64,000 nt of DNA from Anaeramoeba flamelloides (taxonomy: Eukaryota > Metamonada > Anaeramoebidae). Of this stretch, positions 49,260-61,535 are shown one piece after another. The translations under genes were made by a program, and so were the position numbers. The notes below the pieces were generated by a model that was not told the DNA's origin, searched no databases, and saw nothing but the letters and a program-made list of their open reading frames with translations. Each line of letters begins with the position of its first letter. The stretch's first letter is position 1. The stretch covers positions 4,431,001 to 4,495,000 of the forward strand of contig JANTQA010000015.1 of the NCBI GenBank assembly GCA_027625915.1, read 5' to 3'.

Positions 49260-49692
49260 TTTTTTTTGATTTTCCGTTAGGTTTTTTTCATTTTTGAAAT
49301 AAATAGAAAATTTAAGAAATTTTCCATTTATTCCAAAAAGCAAAAAAAAAAGCGTCGTTAGCTTTTCGAGAATTTAAAATTTTTGAGCAAAATCTTAGAT
49401 TTTTCTCTATTCTTTTGAATTATGGAAAAGCGAAGCACTTGATGGACACTCTCAATAATTAACATTGAGAATTTTGTTTTCTATTTCAGTTTTATTAGAT
49501 GAGTTCTATGTTTTCAAAACTATTCGTAATTATCTATCAAAGTAAATATCTCCAAGTTGAATTATACTATAATTCATTCTTTTGTTAATTTGGAATTTTT
49601 TACCCGAATTATACTTTTTTTTCTACTAGAGACTTTTAAAAAAGTTGGTTATACTAACAACAATAAATACAATTGCCCCATGAATTTAAAGT
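49260..49692. repeat. Family C element, copy 3 (inverted)
   Basis: Hairpins at about 49275-49355 and 49360-49435 are followed by the complement of the sequence at 20870-21110: GATGGACACTCTCAATAATT, AGATGAGTTCTATGTTTTCA, and TAGAGACTTTTAAAAAAGTT. The 60-codon frame at 49557-49739 lies in the repeat. Confidence 0.55.
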
Positions 49693-49694
49693 TC

Positions 49695-50790
49695 TGGAAT
49701 TTTGCTTTTATTGGGAATAAACTTTATTATTCAAGATGAAAGGTTAAGGGGTGGTGTAATTTTATCTAATCTTTTTTTTTTTTTCAATTTTATTTTTTCA
49801 TTCTAGTGAACGAAATAACAAAAAATAATTAATTTTGTTAACTTTAATGAAACATTATTTCAATGAACTTATTACAATTTTTTAAAGGATAAATGAAAAA
49901 ATCATATTTTGAAGGAAATGGAATTCAGAAAGAATTATCGACAACGCTCTCTATAAATAAAAGTTCTATGAATTATTTGAAAGTAATTTTTTTATCAAAT
50001 TATTTCATATTCTTGAAAAGTTTTTAATAAATCATGAGTGGACTAAGGCGAAAATTTAATATATTTTGAAAGAATATCTAAAAAATTGATTTTACAAATA
50101 CAGGCGTTGATGAAACTATTTTTTTAAATAAAGGATGATAATAATTTCAAAAAAAAATATAATTTTTAGGAAAAATGTTATTTTTGTCATAAATCTACTA
50201 ATTTATAAATCGATATATATTCTTGAAATAGTTTTTCAATTATTATCCCAAACCCATAAAAAACATGATTTTTTTTTTTTATTAGAACTGGTTTAAGCTC
50301 AGTAGAGTACTGTTAATGTTCACCTTTTAGGATTTTGATTTGATTTAGGAATTCTGCCAATTATCGAATCAAAAAAATAATAAAATAAAAAAAAAAGCAT
50401 TTTTTTTTTTTTTTTATTGTTGAAGAAGTGTAAATTACACTCTGGATACCCTTTTACTTAAATTCCCAAAAAGAAATTTAAGCGTAAAATCATAAATTTC
50501 ACGATTATTATTTAATGAAAATAGTTTCAAACTGTTTGTTTTAAATTAATTCATTAAGATTTTTTTTTTTTAATTTGTTATGAAATATTAATCTATCTTT
50601 TTCATAGGAAGGATAGACCCATAAAAAATGATCAATATTTTCAATAATTTCTTGTTTTAATAAAGAGATATAAATATTTGAACAACTATAGATCAAATGA
50701 AATAGGTTACTTTATTAAGTTTTTTAGAAACTTTATAGATGGTTTGATTCTATAAAGTGCTAAGGTTTTAAATATAAGATTTGGTTTTAC
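49695..50790. other. AT-rich intergenic DNA
   Basis: Nothing recognised. Confidence 0.35.
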
Positions 50791-50829
50791 AAAATTGAGT
50801 TGCTTTTTTTTTTGAGTTGCAAGTTTCCC

Positions 50830-51060
50830 AAATCTTGTTTTCACAAAATCCCAGTACAAGATACCGACTCGACAGCAAAAACCCAGTCCAGGTAACGACT
50901 CGACAGATTGTACGTAAAGTCCAATTCGGTTCACTTTGGTTGTCTTCAGATCGCATTCGTTGGATTCAGTTCTCCACAGTTGCATAAGTCCAGCTCAATT
51001 CATTTTAGATCTGATCATTAACAAGTTTGGTTAGGTTAGTCATGAACAAGTCCACCAATT
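50830..51060. other. GC-raised island with a tandem near-repeat
   Basis: By eye around 42-45% G+C in a region near 20%. Two copies of a roughly 33-bp unit lie side by side (CCAGTACAAGATACCGACTC.. and CCAGTCCAGGTAACGACTC..), each ending CGACTCGACAG. The minus strand is open for about 92 codons (50707-50985), but I do not recognise the product. It may be a noncoding RNA gene, an exon fragment or foreign DNA. Confidence 0.35.
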
Positions 51061-51380
51061 CTTATAATGATTTTTTATTCCTTGAACCTCTCCAAGCACC
51101 TAAAAAAACAAAAAGACATAAAAAAAAAAGGAAGAGGAACCCAAACAACTTAAAAAGGGAAATTTGGAAAAGGTAAAAAGTATCAAAAAATAAAAAAAGC
51201 ATTTTTTATTTATTTTTTATTTCTTTAATAAAAAATAAGTACAAAAAATAACTTTCTCTGTTTTTTTTTCTCATTCTTGAAATCTCCTGATTTTTCTTAT
51301 ATAAGAAAAACCCGAGAAAGGTGAATTGTTTGGAATAGGATAATATTTATAAAAGCAATAGAAAAAAATTACATTTAAAA

Positions 51381-54300
51381 TTATAATAAATAGTTAAATT
51401 GTTTTGCTATCCAATCTAGTCCCAGTGATAGCCCATTCCCATTAAGAGCACAACAGGGTTGAACAAACCACGGGTTTTCTAAAGTCTTCAAATGTAAAAA
51501 TTCAATGATTTTGCTGCGTTGTAAAATATTTGGAAGGTCACATTTGTTCGCATAAACTAAAACTGGTACATTTTTCAATTTTTCATTTCCTAACACCCAC
51601 ATTAACCACTCGTACCCTTCTTCAAGTCTGTCCGGTGAGCGGTCATTACAGTCAACAACCCAAATAATTACTTCAGTCTCTTCAAAATAATGTGACCAAA
51701 GTGGCCTTAATCGAAGCCCTGAGCAAACATCCTACAAGTGTATAATGAGAATATATATTAATAGTTGTTAAGAAAAACACGGAGTGGAAAAAAAAGGAGA
51801 ATATTACCCAAATTTCCAATGCAAGATTATTATGCTCAATGGTTTCAACATTAAATCCTATAAACAATTATTTTATTTAAATGACATGATTTATATATAT
51901 ATATACTGATTTTTTTATTATTTTTGTAATAGTTTTTAATAACAATTAAAAAAAAAAAATACAATACTTTTTTTATCTCAAATTTTTTAAAAATAAAATT
52001 GTAAATATTAGAGGTTTTGATGATATCATGATTAATTCACGATAAAGTAACAAAAATCGCGATATTTTAGAAAATCGCGATATTCAATATTATCGCCATA
52101 ATATAACAAATCGCGATATTCTATAAGATCGCGAAAATTATTATAAAATCGTGATAAATTCCAAAATATAGCGATTTTAAAGTAATCACGATAAAATAGT
52201 TGAAGAGTTTAGTGATGGTTCAACAATATTTTTACGAAGAAAAAATTTTTTTTGATCAAAAAATAAATTAGGTGAAAAAAAGCTATTCTGCAATATATAT
52301 ATATATATATATATATACTTGATTCTATCAAGGATCAGATCCAAGAGTTTTATTGTGTTTTCATTTGATTTGGTTGACAAACCTATCGATCCTTTTAGAT
52401 CAACAACAATAAGAACTAAAGAGAAATAAATAATTTCTCAGAAAATCGTAGTGTTATAAATTGCCTTCAATAATAATTTGCTTCTAAAATAACCAAACCT
52501 TTATCTGTTCTTTAAAGAATGTGCTCTTGGTTGAAAACATTTTCAATATTCTCAGAAAGCTAAAAGGAGTTGGATAACTTTTCAAAAGCTTTCACAACAA
52601 CCGAACCACATTATCACCAATTATTAAAATATTTTGTACAATTATTTTCTTCTTGTTATTCTTATTCTTTTTCTTTGAGCATCTTTGTATTGAAAAAAAA
52701 AAAAATACAATTAGAGCTTTGAGGTTTTTGTTTGATCTTTCACCAAGAAGAAGGAAAATTACTCTTTATTCTTTTTGGCTATTTAAAAATTTGAAGGTAA
52801 CAATAAATTTTAAGAAAAGCAAATCCATTTTATATTCAAGTGTATTGTTGAAATGGATAATTATTAGTTTGATCATAAAATTTGTTTGAGATTTTATAAT
52901 TTGTTAAAAAAAAAAAAAATGAAAAGAACTATTTTTTTTTTCGACAACAAACAAACTCATACCCTTTATAAAAGTTTTCTGTCTTTCAAAACTTTCAAAC
53001 ACTCGAAGACAATTCACAGCCCTTACAAACACTTTCAAACATTTTTAAAGGGGAAAAGTGTTGTAAAAGTCTCAAGGATTTGTAAAAGTCAAGAGATATT
53101 TTTAAGTTGATTTCAAAAAAATAATTTTTAATTTTTTTTGTGATAATGTGAATATCGTGATAATTATTTTATATCGATTTTAAGATTTTTTGTGATAAAG
53201 TTGGACTAATCGCGATTTTTAATACTATCTCGATTTAATTGTTAATATCATGATAATATATGTTATCATCAAAACCTCTATTATTCTAAACTAAAATTCA
53301 AAATTTTCGACACAGCTAAAACGTTACACACAATCACAATAATACAATTTCATTCAAATTGGAGATAATTTTGATTTTTCTAAAATCTGAAAATCATTTT
53401 TTCAACTTTTCGTTTTTGTTTTCATTTCATTGTTTTAATTACGTAATTTGTTTCGTTTGATCAAAAATTTTTTTCAACCATTGATATTAGGTTAAAGCCA
53501 AGTTGTTCCAAATAGAAGAACTCAAATAAAATTAGTTGGTAGTATCTAACCTTTGATCGATCAATATTCCTAATAGAATTTAAACAAATTTACTAATGTA
53601 TTTTTTTGTTTTGCTCATATCCAAAATTTTTAACACACCCATGATTTATTTGTATTGATAATTATTTATTTATTGTTTTGTGAGTATTGTAATTTATAAC
53701 AAGTGTTAACATTTCAATTAGTGAATGGTTCTAATTTGGTAAATCTTCTTGAATTGATTAAATAAGTTTTTTTTTTCACAAACCGAATTTTGGTGTGTTA
53801 AAAATTTTGAATTGGGGTTTAGAAGAAGCAAGAAAAAACTTTTATTTCTTAATCGTTCATCTTTTTATTTTATTTGTTTTGATAAGAATATGTTGAAAGA
53901 AGAAATATTCTTTTTTTTTTTCAATTAAATTATTATTTTTTGATATTTAAACCTTTTTTTACCCAAACTATAATCAAAAAAAAAAAAATATTAATTGATT
54001 TATTTATTTATTTATTGTTAACTGTAATTATTTACAAATTGGAAATTTTTAAAACAAGATTAAATTGGGAAATCATATCGATATGAATTTACTAATAATC
54101 AATTAATCTTTTTTTTTTTAACTACCATTCCACAATTTTTACAATTTGAAAAGTATCTTTTGTTCTTTTTTTGCGCATATAACCAAACAAAAAATTATAA
54201 AATAGGGAATTTATTGGATTGAATCTTTCAAAATATCTGAGTGTGGGGGGTATTATCTCTATCTTTCAAAATATCACATTTTTATAAAAAAAATACAATA

Positions 54301-57300
54301 AAAAAAAATAAAATTAAAATCAACAAAAAACAAAATACATTTTCATTTTTTGAATAAAATTGGTACTTTTTTAAAACATTTCGTTGAACAGATAAGAATT
54401 GTGCATTTTTTTATAAAATGACCACTATCAATAAGTGGGTTACGACATTTCTTACCCTTTTTTTTCAATCTTTTTCATTGTTTCAAATAAAAAATCAATA
54501 CATTATCCATATTTTCACAGGATCATAACCTCGATAAAATAGGGAGTTTAAGTAGAGTATTACAAAAAATGAATTTTTGTCCAAAAAAATACCAAAAAAG
54601 GTTTTTAGAAAGAAAATTTATTTTCAAGAATAATAAATCAAAAAATCTTTTAGATTCAAATCATTAAAACTGAATAAAAATAATTAATTTTTTGAAGATT
54701 TTTCTAAAATGTAGATTTTTGAAGATTCTCAACATTTGTAGACACTTTTTTTTTTCACAATCAGCTTCAAAATAAGAAATATTGTTCGAGATAAGTGAGA
54801 AACTTCATTTATTATTACTTATTTTTAATCAGGTTTTAAAATGGCTGATATTTGCAAAGCAAATGCATTTTATTTTTAATCATCTTAAAAAAATAAATTG
54901 AAATGATGGAAATGGAACCTAGATAGAATTTTTTAGAGTCAAGTTACTTCCCTGAAACAATCTACAAATGTTTACAAAAATTAGACTGAGTCAATTTTTT
55001 TCTATATTATTTGCTTTTTTGAGTGGTAAAATCAATACAAAATCTTTAATTTTACACAGTCACCTTCAATATATTAAACAATAAAATTAAAATTTTGTTC
55101 TAATATAGATTGATCAAAATCTCATCTAACTTCTTGGATTTTGATGTAACAGTAATTGATCAAAATTTAATGTTTTTCAAAACAAAAAAATTACTTTTAA
55201 CGTTCTTGGATAAAAAACAAAGAAGAAAATTAGAGAATAAAATTCCATTAGAATAAAAAACTCAAACTTTTTAAATGGAAATCAAGATAAAATTTATTTC
55301 AAAATTTTTAAACTACCAAAATTCAATTTTTGAAAAAAAAAATCTTGTGGTAAAAAATTATAGAAGTAAATACTAAATTAGAAATAGTAATTAATTGAAA
55401 TGTTAGGAATTGTTTATAAATTACGATACCTACAAAAAAAAAAAATAAATAATTATCAAAACTAATAAATAACAGATATGTTAAAAATTTTGGAAATGAG
55501 CTATCAAAAAAATACATTGGTAAATTTGTTTAAATTCTATTAGGATTATTGATCGATCTCAAGGTTAGATACCATCAACCAATTAATTTTGTTTGGGATT
55601 TTCTCTTTAAAAGAATCCAACTTTAACCTAATATCAATCATTGAAAAAAATTTTTTGGAACTAACCTAATTAGGTAATTCAAAAAATGAAATGAAAACAA
55701 AAAACTAAAAGATGAAAAAATGATTTTTATATTTTACAAAAACCAAAATTATTTCCAATTTGAATGAAATTGTATTATTGTGATTGTTTGATAAGTTTTA
55801 GCTGGGTTAAAAATTTTGAATCCATATTTATTAGAATGTGAACTAAACTTTTTTTTCTGTCAAACGTTCACAAAAAAATTTTCCAAATATCAATCATTTT
55901 TGATAATTGATCTTTAAATGATAAAAAAAAAAATAAGTAGAATAATATAAATTAGAGAACGTTGATATATGTATGAAGTAAATATAATCAACCAAAATAT
56001 TTTTTGAAAAATTGAAAAAATAAAATTCTTAGAACCCTATTGAGAAAAAAACAACATTTTCTATTTTGATCTTCAATTGAAGATCCAAAGAAAATTCCAA
56101 TAGAAATGAATATGATTATTCTAAAAAAATTCTCACTGTTTTAAAACATTAGAATAATAAGTATTTGCTTAGCGACTATAGATCTTGTAATAAAATTAAA
56201 ATTTGTAAATAAATTATGTTGTCCATCAAAAAAAAATTGAAAAAAAAGAAAAGTGTGAAAAAATGATTTTAATTTTTGAAATCTTTAAATTAAATTTTTT
56301 CTTCTAATATCGATTCAAACCCTTTAAATGTATTTAATTCACTCATTCCAAATAGGCTCTTTTGACTGGGAAATAGTATATTATACAATTCAAAAAACAC
56401 GATGTGAAAACAAAAAAACAGAAAAAATGAAACAATGATGAATATATTTTTCAAAAATCATAATTATTTACAAATTGAATGGAAATTGTAGCTCTGTGAT
56501 TCATTTAACTTTGTTAAAAATATTGAATTTTATTGTTACTCTTGAGGGTTATATGAAAAAATTATTTAATCTGGTAATGAGAGAATTTTGAAGTGATTAA
56601 ATTTGATGCTTCCTATTCACATGGGGTCTATAATAAATCGAAGAGTGACTAAATACCATCATTGGAAGTATTTGAAACTTAATTTAGTTTTCTAAAAAAA
56701 ATGTTTAAAATTAAATTATAAATCAAAATTCTTATTCCTGTATCAAATTTTGATAAATAAATGAACAAAAAAATTATTTTTTATTTTGTCAAAATTCCAC
56801 TTTAGCTATCGAACAGCTTTATCATATTTTTATAATGCACACGAGTTTTTTTTTGATATTTAATTCTATTCCTCTAATACACGCGAAAGCACAATTAGAT
56901 AAAAATTTTAAAATTATTTTTCAAGTGATATTTGGAATTTCAAACCAATATTCTATCACCGGATACTCTTTTATTATTTATTTATTTTTTTTCACCAAGT
57001 TTACTATTCACGGGATTTCTAATTGATTTAATTATATGTAAATTCTTTTATATCAAAATGAACTATTTTTTTTTAATATTGGAAACAAAAAATTGAAATT
57101 CAAAATTTTTTTAGGAACAGAAATTACAAAAATATCATCAAATAATAACTATATAGTAATAGATTTTCTTTATATAAAGTTGTTTCAAGAAATTTGATCT
57201 CAAAAAAATGGAGGGATATTTTTTGTAGTTTTTTAATAACTTTCCTGCTTGTCCACAAGGCATTTAACAAAAATAAGAGTCTTTATTTGAAACCAGTTTT

Positions 57301-59438
57301 TTATTTCTTATTATGTATTAAATTTTACAAAAAATGACCAATACGAAGTATATTATTACTCGGGAATATGTATTTTAATTTAATACATAGAATATTTTAA
57401 ATTTTTCATTGAAAAAATTGAAAAAAAAAATAAATCTAATAATTTCAACCCATAAAAATAATAATAATGAATAAATGAATCTTAAAAAAAAAATCAAAAA
57501 CAATAAATTACCTATTGTTGGTATAACAGTTACAGATTTTCCTAATTTCAACTTATACAAAATCGTTGTATTACCAGAAGCGTCCAATCCTAACATTAAA
57601 CATCTTACATGCTTTTTTTTGAATTTTGTTTTAATTTTGTTGAAAAATGAAGTTCCTAAATATTGTGATTTCTTAGGTTCGGATCTTCGTGATTTCATCC
57701 TTTCAAAATAAGCTTTTTTCCAACCAATATCCTCATATCTCTTATTTTCAATAATACCATCAGAAACTTTATTTGGTGGTCCCAAATTTGTAAGATAAGT
57801 GGGTTTCCAATAGATATTATCAGATGACAAATAGTATAGTGCCTTTGAACATGTGGCAATTTTCCCGAGGCAATAAGGAGTGAAATAATGGAAAACATCA
57901 TATATTTGTTCGGTTGGCAACAAAGAAAAATAACCTAAATTTGGATCTAATTTGAATTTTTTTTTGTTTTTATTTGATTTTGATTTTTTTTTCCTCATTT
58001 TTTTTTTTTTTTCCAAAATATTATTCTTTTGTTCGTTTTTTGTTAAATTATCACAAATAAAAGCTGTGTGTAACCAACCACACCCAATGTCACTAATAGA
58101 ATAATTTTTTGGTATTTCTATTTTATTTGGCTTGATCTCAATTTCTTCTTTTTCATATTCATTTTCATTTTCGTTTTCTGTTTCTTTTTCTTTTTCTTTT
58201 TCATTGTCGTTTTCTTTTTCTTTTTCTTTTTCTTTTTCTTTTTCTTTTTCTTTTTCTTTTTCATTTTCATTTTCATTTTTATTATCAAGATCTTTTTTGA
58301 TCTCTTTTTCATTATTTTTTACCAATTTTGACTGTTTTTTTTCTTCCTTTTCGATAATTCCAAAAATCTTTTCCCCTCCAGTATAATACACGTCTTGTAA
58401 ATCAGTTAAGAAGATTGAGTAACTTTGATCATAGCCACCACCAGCAAAGATATTGTTTATTATTACTTCATTTGGAAAAACTAATTTACAAAATTTAGGG
58501 ATCTTCTCTCTTGATGGTTTCCCAATTGCAAACCCCTTTCCACAACCCCAAGCACTGCCATTAAAATCTAACAATAGGCTATGTTCATCTCCACAGGAGA
58601 GGAGTAATATTTTTGGAATGCCTTGTGGCAATTCGACTTGACAAGGGACTAATGCACTTCCATAAGAACCCATTCCTAATTGGCCAGCTTTGTTTTTCCC
58701 GCATGCAAACAGCTCGTTGTTTCTTGTTAAAGTTAGCCAGTGCTGTGCCCCACAGGCAATTTTCAAAAACTTTTTCTTATCGTAATCTAAAGTTTCAATT
58801 AATTTTGGTTTGGTGATGCTCTGAACAGATTCACCATGTCCCAATTCCCCATTGGAACACACACCCCAGGACCAAACTTGCGAATACTGATCAATAGCAA
58901 GTGTATAATTTGCACCAGAATAGATTTCAAATAGTTCGATATTTTTTGGAAACAAGATTTCTTCGATTTTAAGATTATTAGATTTCCTCGACAGAAAATC
59001 AATATTAAAGATTTTCCCTTCGACCAAGAGCGTTGCACAAAGTGATCCACATGAAACCATTTTAACTTTTTTATTTTCAAATTTGTCAATCTCAATTAGA
59101 AAGTCGTTGCTTTTATAAAATTTCAAAGTGTCCCTTGTTATCTTTTTGTTTTGTTTTTTTTTTTTGATCTTTTTCTTTGGTTTTTTTCTGTTCAGTAAGA
59201 TTTTTATTCTTTCTTGTTGTTGACAAGCGAGTCCCCAAATATAAAGTTTTCCAGACTCTGTTAATAAAACTGTTTGTGTTGATCCACTCGAGATCGTCAA
59301 AATTTCATCTTTTTCTCCTATCCGCTCGATTATTAAATTTGTTACTGCCATTGGAGTTGTGCAATTTGAATGAAGATCAACATCTAAAGTTAATAGTTGC
59401 CCATTTTGGTTTTGTCCACAAACTAGTATTTCAGTCAT
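51381..59438 (-). CDS. RCC1-repeat / F-box / Arf-domain fusion protein
   Basis: Minus-strand exons 57512-59438, 51808-51857 and 51381-51731. Junctions are GT-AG in phases 1 and 0, giving 775 residues. Residues 1-470 form an RCC1-type propeller ([53 protein letters not shown]), interrupted by a Glu/Lys/Asn repeat (about 375-440). A Lys-rich linker precedes an F-box-like segment ([28 protein letters not shown], about 515-550). From about 610 an Arf domain runs to the end: [49 protein letters not shown] (721-724), GLDWIAKQ. The P-loop Lys is Asn (N623) and the DVGGQ motif reads DVCSG (660-664), so GTP binding and hydrolysis are probably lost or altered. It may be a ubiquitin-ligase adaptor using an Arf-like fold as a binding module; this is inference. 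Confidence 0.85.
52011..53278. mobile_element. TA-flanked mariner-like element, family D, copy 2
   Basis: Terminal inverted repeats start GAGGTTTTGATGATA at the left; the right end is its complement after TGTTATCATCAAAACCTC. TA dinucleotides at 52009-52010 and 53279-53280 look like the target duplication. The subterminal zones are filled with TATCGCGATT-like repeats, unusual in this AT-rich DNA. At 1,268 bp with no transposase-like frame, it is non-autonomous. Copy 1 is at 6121-7297. Confidence 0.65.
53285..55830. mobile_element. Inverted-repeat element, family K
   Basis: The left arm (53285 to about 53735) is the imperfect complement of the right arm (about 55375-55830). Landmarks are TTGATATTAGGTTAAAGCC and CAATCACAATAATACAATTT at the left, against ACTTTAACCTAATATCAA and AAATTGTATTATTGTGATTG at the right. 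The central 1.6 kb has no credible protein. It abuts the right end of element D within a few bases. A third, partial arm is at about 56400-56560. Confidence 0.55.
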
Positions 59439-59439
59439 G

Positions 59440-59900
59440 ACATTAACAGATTATTCGAAAATAACCAAAAATGAAATCTTTTTTCTTTCCAAAAGTGATA
59501 TTTGAATTTGAAATGTGAAAGGTTTTCACTTCAACTCCAGCTCCTTTTTCGAATAGAGCTATCCAATTACAACCTTCTTCTTTGAGAGCACCATTAAATA
59601 AATCCAAATATGGAAAAAGATGGGAAATTTTTCCCCTTTTTGAATTCAAATACAAGTATTGGAGAAAAAATTATTAAAGAGGGGCAGTACAGTTACAGGA
59701 TTTTTATGTTGCACACCTTATGATCACATACAAGGCTGATAAGATTCGCAAAATTTACAAAAATAAATCAATAATAAAACACACAAATACAGATTGTTTG
59801 TAGAACCATACAATCTTTTGTTCGTAAGTGAATGGTGTCACCCGAGATTTGTCTATAATTTAAGTATGGTATAATAAGGTGTAAACGGTATTAGAGCGGC
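59440..59900 (-). promoter_or_regulatory. GC-raised leader region of the RCC1/F-box/Arf gene
   Basis: Lies directly upstream of the minus-strand start and is visibly richer in G+C. It contains a 70-codon minus-strand frame (59443-59655) whose stop is a few bases before the ATG at 59438. That frame opens with TTG, so it is either a leader segment, a decayed exon or an unrecognised 3' exon of another gene. Confidence 0.3.
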
Positions 59901-60306
59901 ATGGCTCAAAAAGGTTCACATGACTCTAAAAAATCTATTATTAAGAATATTGCACAATAAATTAATGGATGTTTATAAAATATTACTATTAAAAATTGTT
60001 TCAATTTTTAAATTTTTTTTTAATTAATTCCTTATTCCCAAATTTAAAGATAGAAACCGAAAATAATTAGTATTGCAGAATTTAATAATTCATATTTAGA
60101 GCTTCTAAAAGTAACTTTTTTTTTAATTTCAAAGATTCGCTAATAAACAATTTACATAAAAACCCAACAAAAGTATATTTTTTTTTTTCCTTTTTTATAA
60201 CGTTAATTGTAGCATCAAAGTATTTCCAAGATTTCGGCTGTAATTTTCAAAAAGAGTCTATTGGTTAATTATTCTTTTTTAATGAAAAAATTGAATTTTT
60301 TAGATA

Positions 60307-60507
60307 CAGTCAGTTCCACTTTTAAATACGTAAACTTTCAACTAAATTTAAAACACCAAAAAAATCTCAAATTAATACACAAAATTCTAATTCTAGTAAA
60401 TTAATTTGTGAAAAAAAAAATTTCAAAAAATATGCTTTAATTTGGGATTTTTTTATGCTTTAAATTTCTCTAAAAGTTTATGTCTTAAAAGTGGAATGAC
60501 TATAATA
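60307..60507. repeat. Palindromic MITE-like repeat, family B, copy 4
   Basis: CAGTCAGTTCCACTTTTAAA at the left and CTTAAAAGTGGAATGACT at the right, with AAATCTCAAATTAA and its complement inside. Same architecture as 44158-44353. Confidence 0.6.
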
Positions 60508-60509
60508 GT

Positions 60510-61095
60510 AAACCTATCATCCATTTTGATTTTTAATCTTGTTTGAATTTTCAATATAAAATCGTTTTATGAACACGCATACTTTGTTTGAAAAATGTTT
60601 TTTTTTTTATTTGAATTAAAGATTAGTGTTCACCAAATAATATTTTGATTAATATTATTAGTCTATTAATATAATCAGCTAAAATAATTAATATTATCAA
60701 AATTTGGATAAATGCATGGAACTCTTTATTTGCCTCGAAAATTGTAAAAAATCTATTTTTTAAAACATTCATATTTATTTTAGTGTATTATGTCTTTATT
60801 TTTCTTATAAAATATCAAATTAGCATTTTCCATAATTTTATTAATGTCGTGTAAAAAATATTATAATGATTTTTAAATTTTTTTATAACATGCTGTAGGT
60901 GTTGATATTAAATGTTTATGAATTTTTATTAAATTTTTAAACACTTCAAAAATTTTTAACAACATTATTAATGTCATAAAAATAACTTTTTCTTGATTAC
61001 GAACAGAAATTTTGAAAAAATCTTGATTTTTTTTTTTTTTGATTTATATCGAGTCATTATTTTCGTTTCAAAATATTTTGTAAGAAAATCTACTA
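60510..61095. other. AT-rich intergenic DNA
   Basis: Nothing recognised. Confidence 0.35.
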
Positions 61096-61100
61096 ATATG

Positions 61101-61535
61101 TAAGCTATTTCCAAGAAAGTGGGGCAAATACAATTTAAAATATATTTATTATACCCAATCTTCAAAAACGTATTTAAATAAACAAAATCGTTAACTATCC
61201 TTTATTGGTTCATGAATATTATTCAATTTTTTCTTAGTATTGTATTACATAAAAAAAAGATATAAAATTTTCTGACCTCGATTTTATCTGATATTTTTTA
61301 GTAGTGAAAATTGCTGTTTATTATTTTTTTTTGATGGAAAAAATCGTTTTCATAACTTGTTTAATCTCAACAAATTTTCAAATAGAATTGAAAATATATA
61401 AATTACATTTAATTGTTTAAAAAATCATTTGGAATCTGTTTCCATATTTCCGGTTCTTTATTGAAATTGTTCGTACATTGTTTTCACTAAAAAAAGTACG
61501 ATTTTTTTTTTCATTTTTTGGGAGATATTTCAAAT
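61101..61535. repeat. Dispersed repeat family A, copy
   Basis: Starts TAAGCTATTTCCAAGAAAGT and contains ATTGAAATTGTTCGTACATT and GTTTTCACTAAAAAAAGTAC, ending in TTTTTTGGGAGATATTTCA. About 435 bp. Confidence 0.55.

Larger units (their letters stand above)
51858..57511 (-). other. 5.65-kb intron splitting the Arf domain
   Basis: Donor GTAATT follows the first base of the Gly codon in PTIG at 57512. The acceptor TTATAG precedes GATTTAATG at 51857 and restores Gly-Phe-Asn-Val-Glu exactly as in Arf. The intron contains element D (52011-53278) and a large inverted repeat (53285-55830). Confidence 0.8.

Noticed and set aside
49557-49739. 60-codon plus-strand frame
   Set aside because: Contained in a family C repeat copy whose counterpart at 20.9-21.1 kb has no matching frame.
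52290-52317. Repeated short units that might suggest a CRISPR or telomeric array
   Set aside because: Plain (TA)n microsatellite. No regularly spaced repeats or telomeric units occur anywhere in the window.
57375-57511. Read-through 3' end of the RCC1/F-box/Arf exon (hydrophobic tail after PTIG)
   Set aside because: It is intron sequence starting GTAATT. The Arf domain continues exactly at 51857 in the right phase.
58118-58386. Lys-rich minus frame and Ser/Phe-rich plus frame
   Set aside because: Shadows of the Glu/Lys/Asn repeat in the RCC1 protein.
59850-59935. Possible tRNA-like segment (GGTTCACATGACTC near 59912)
   Set aside because: No acceptor stem or anticodon arm can be paired around it.
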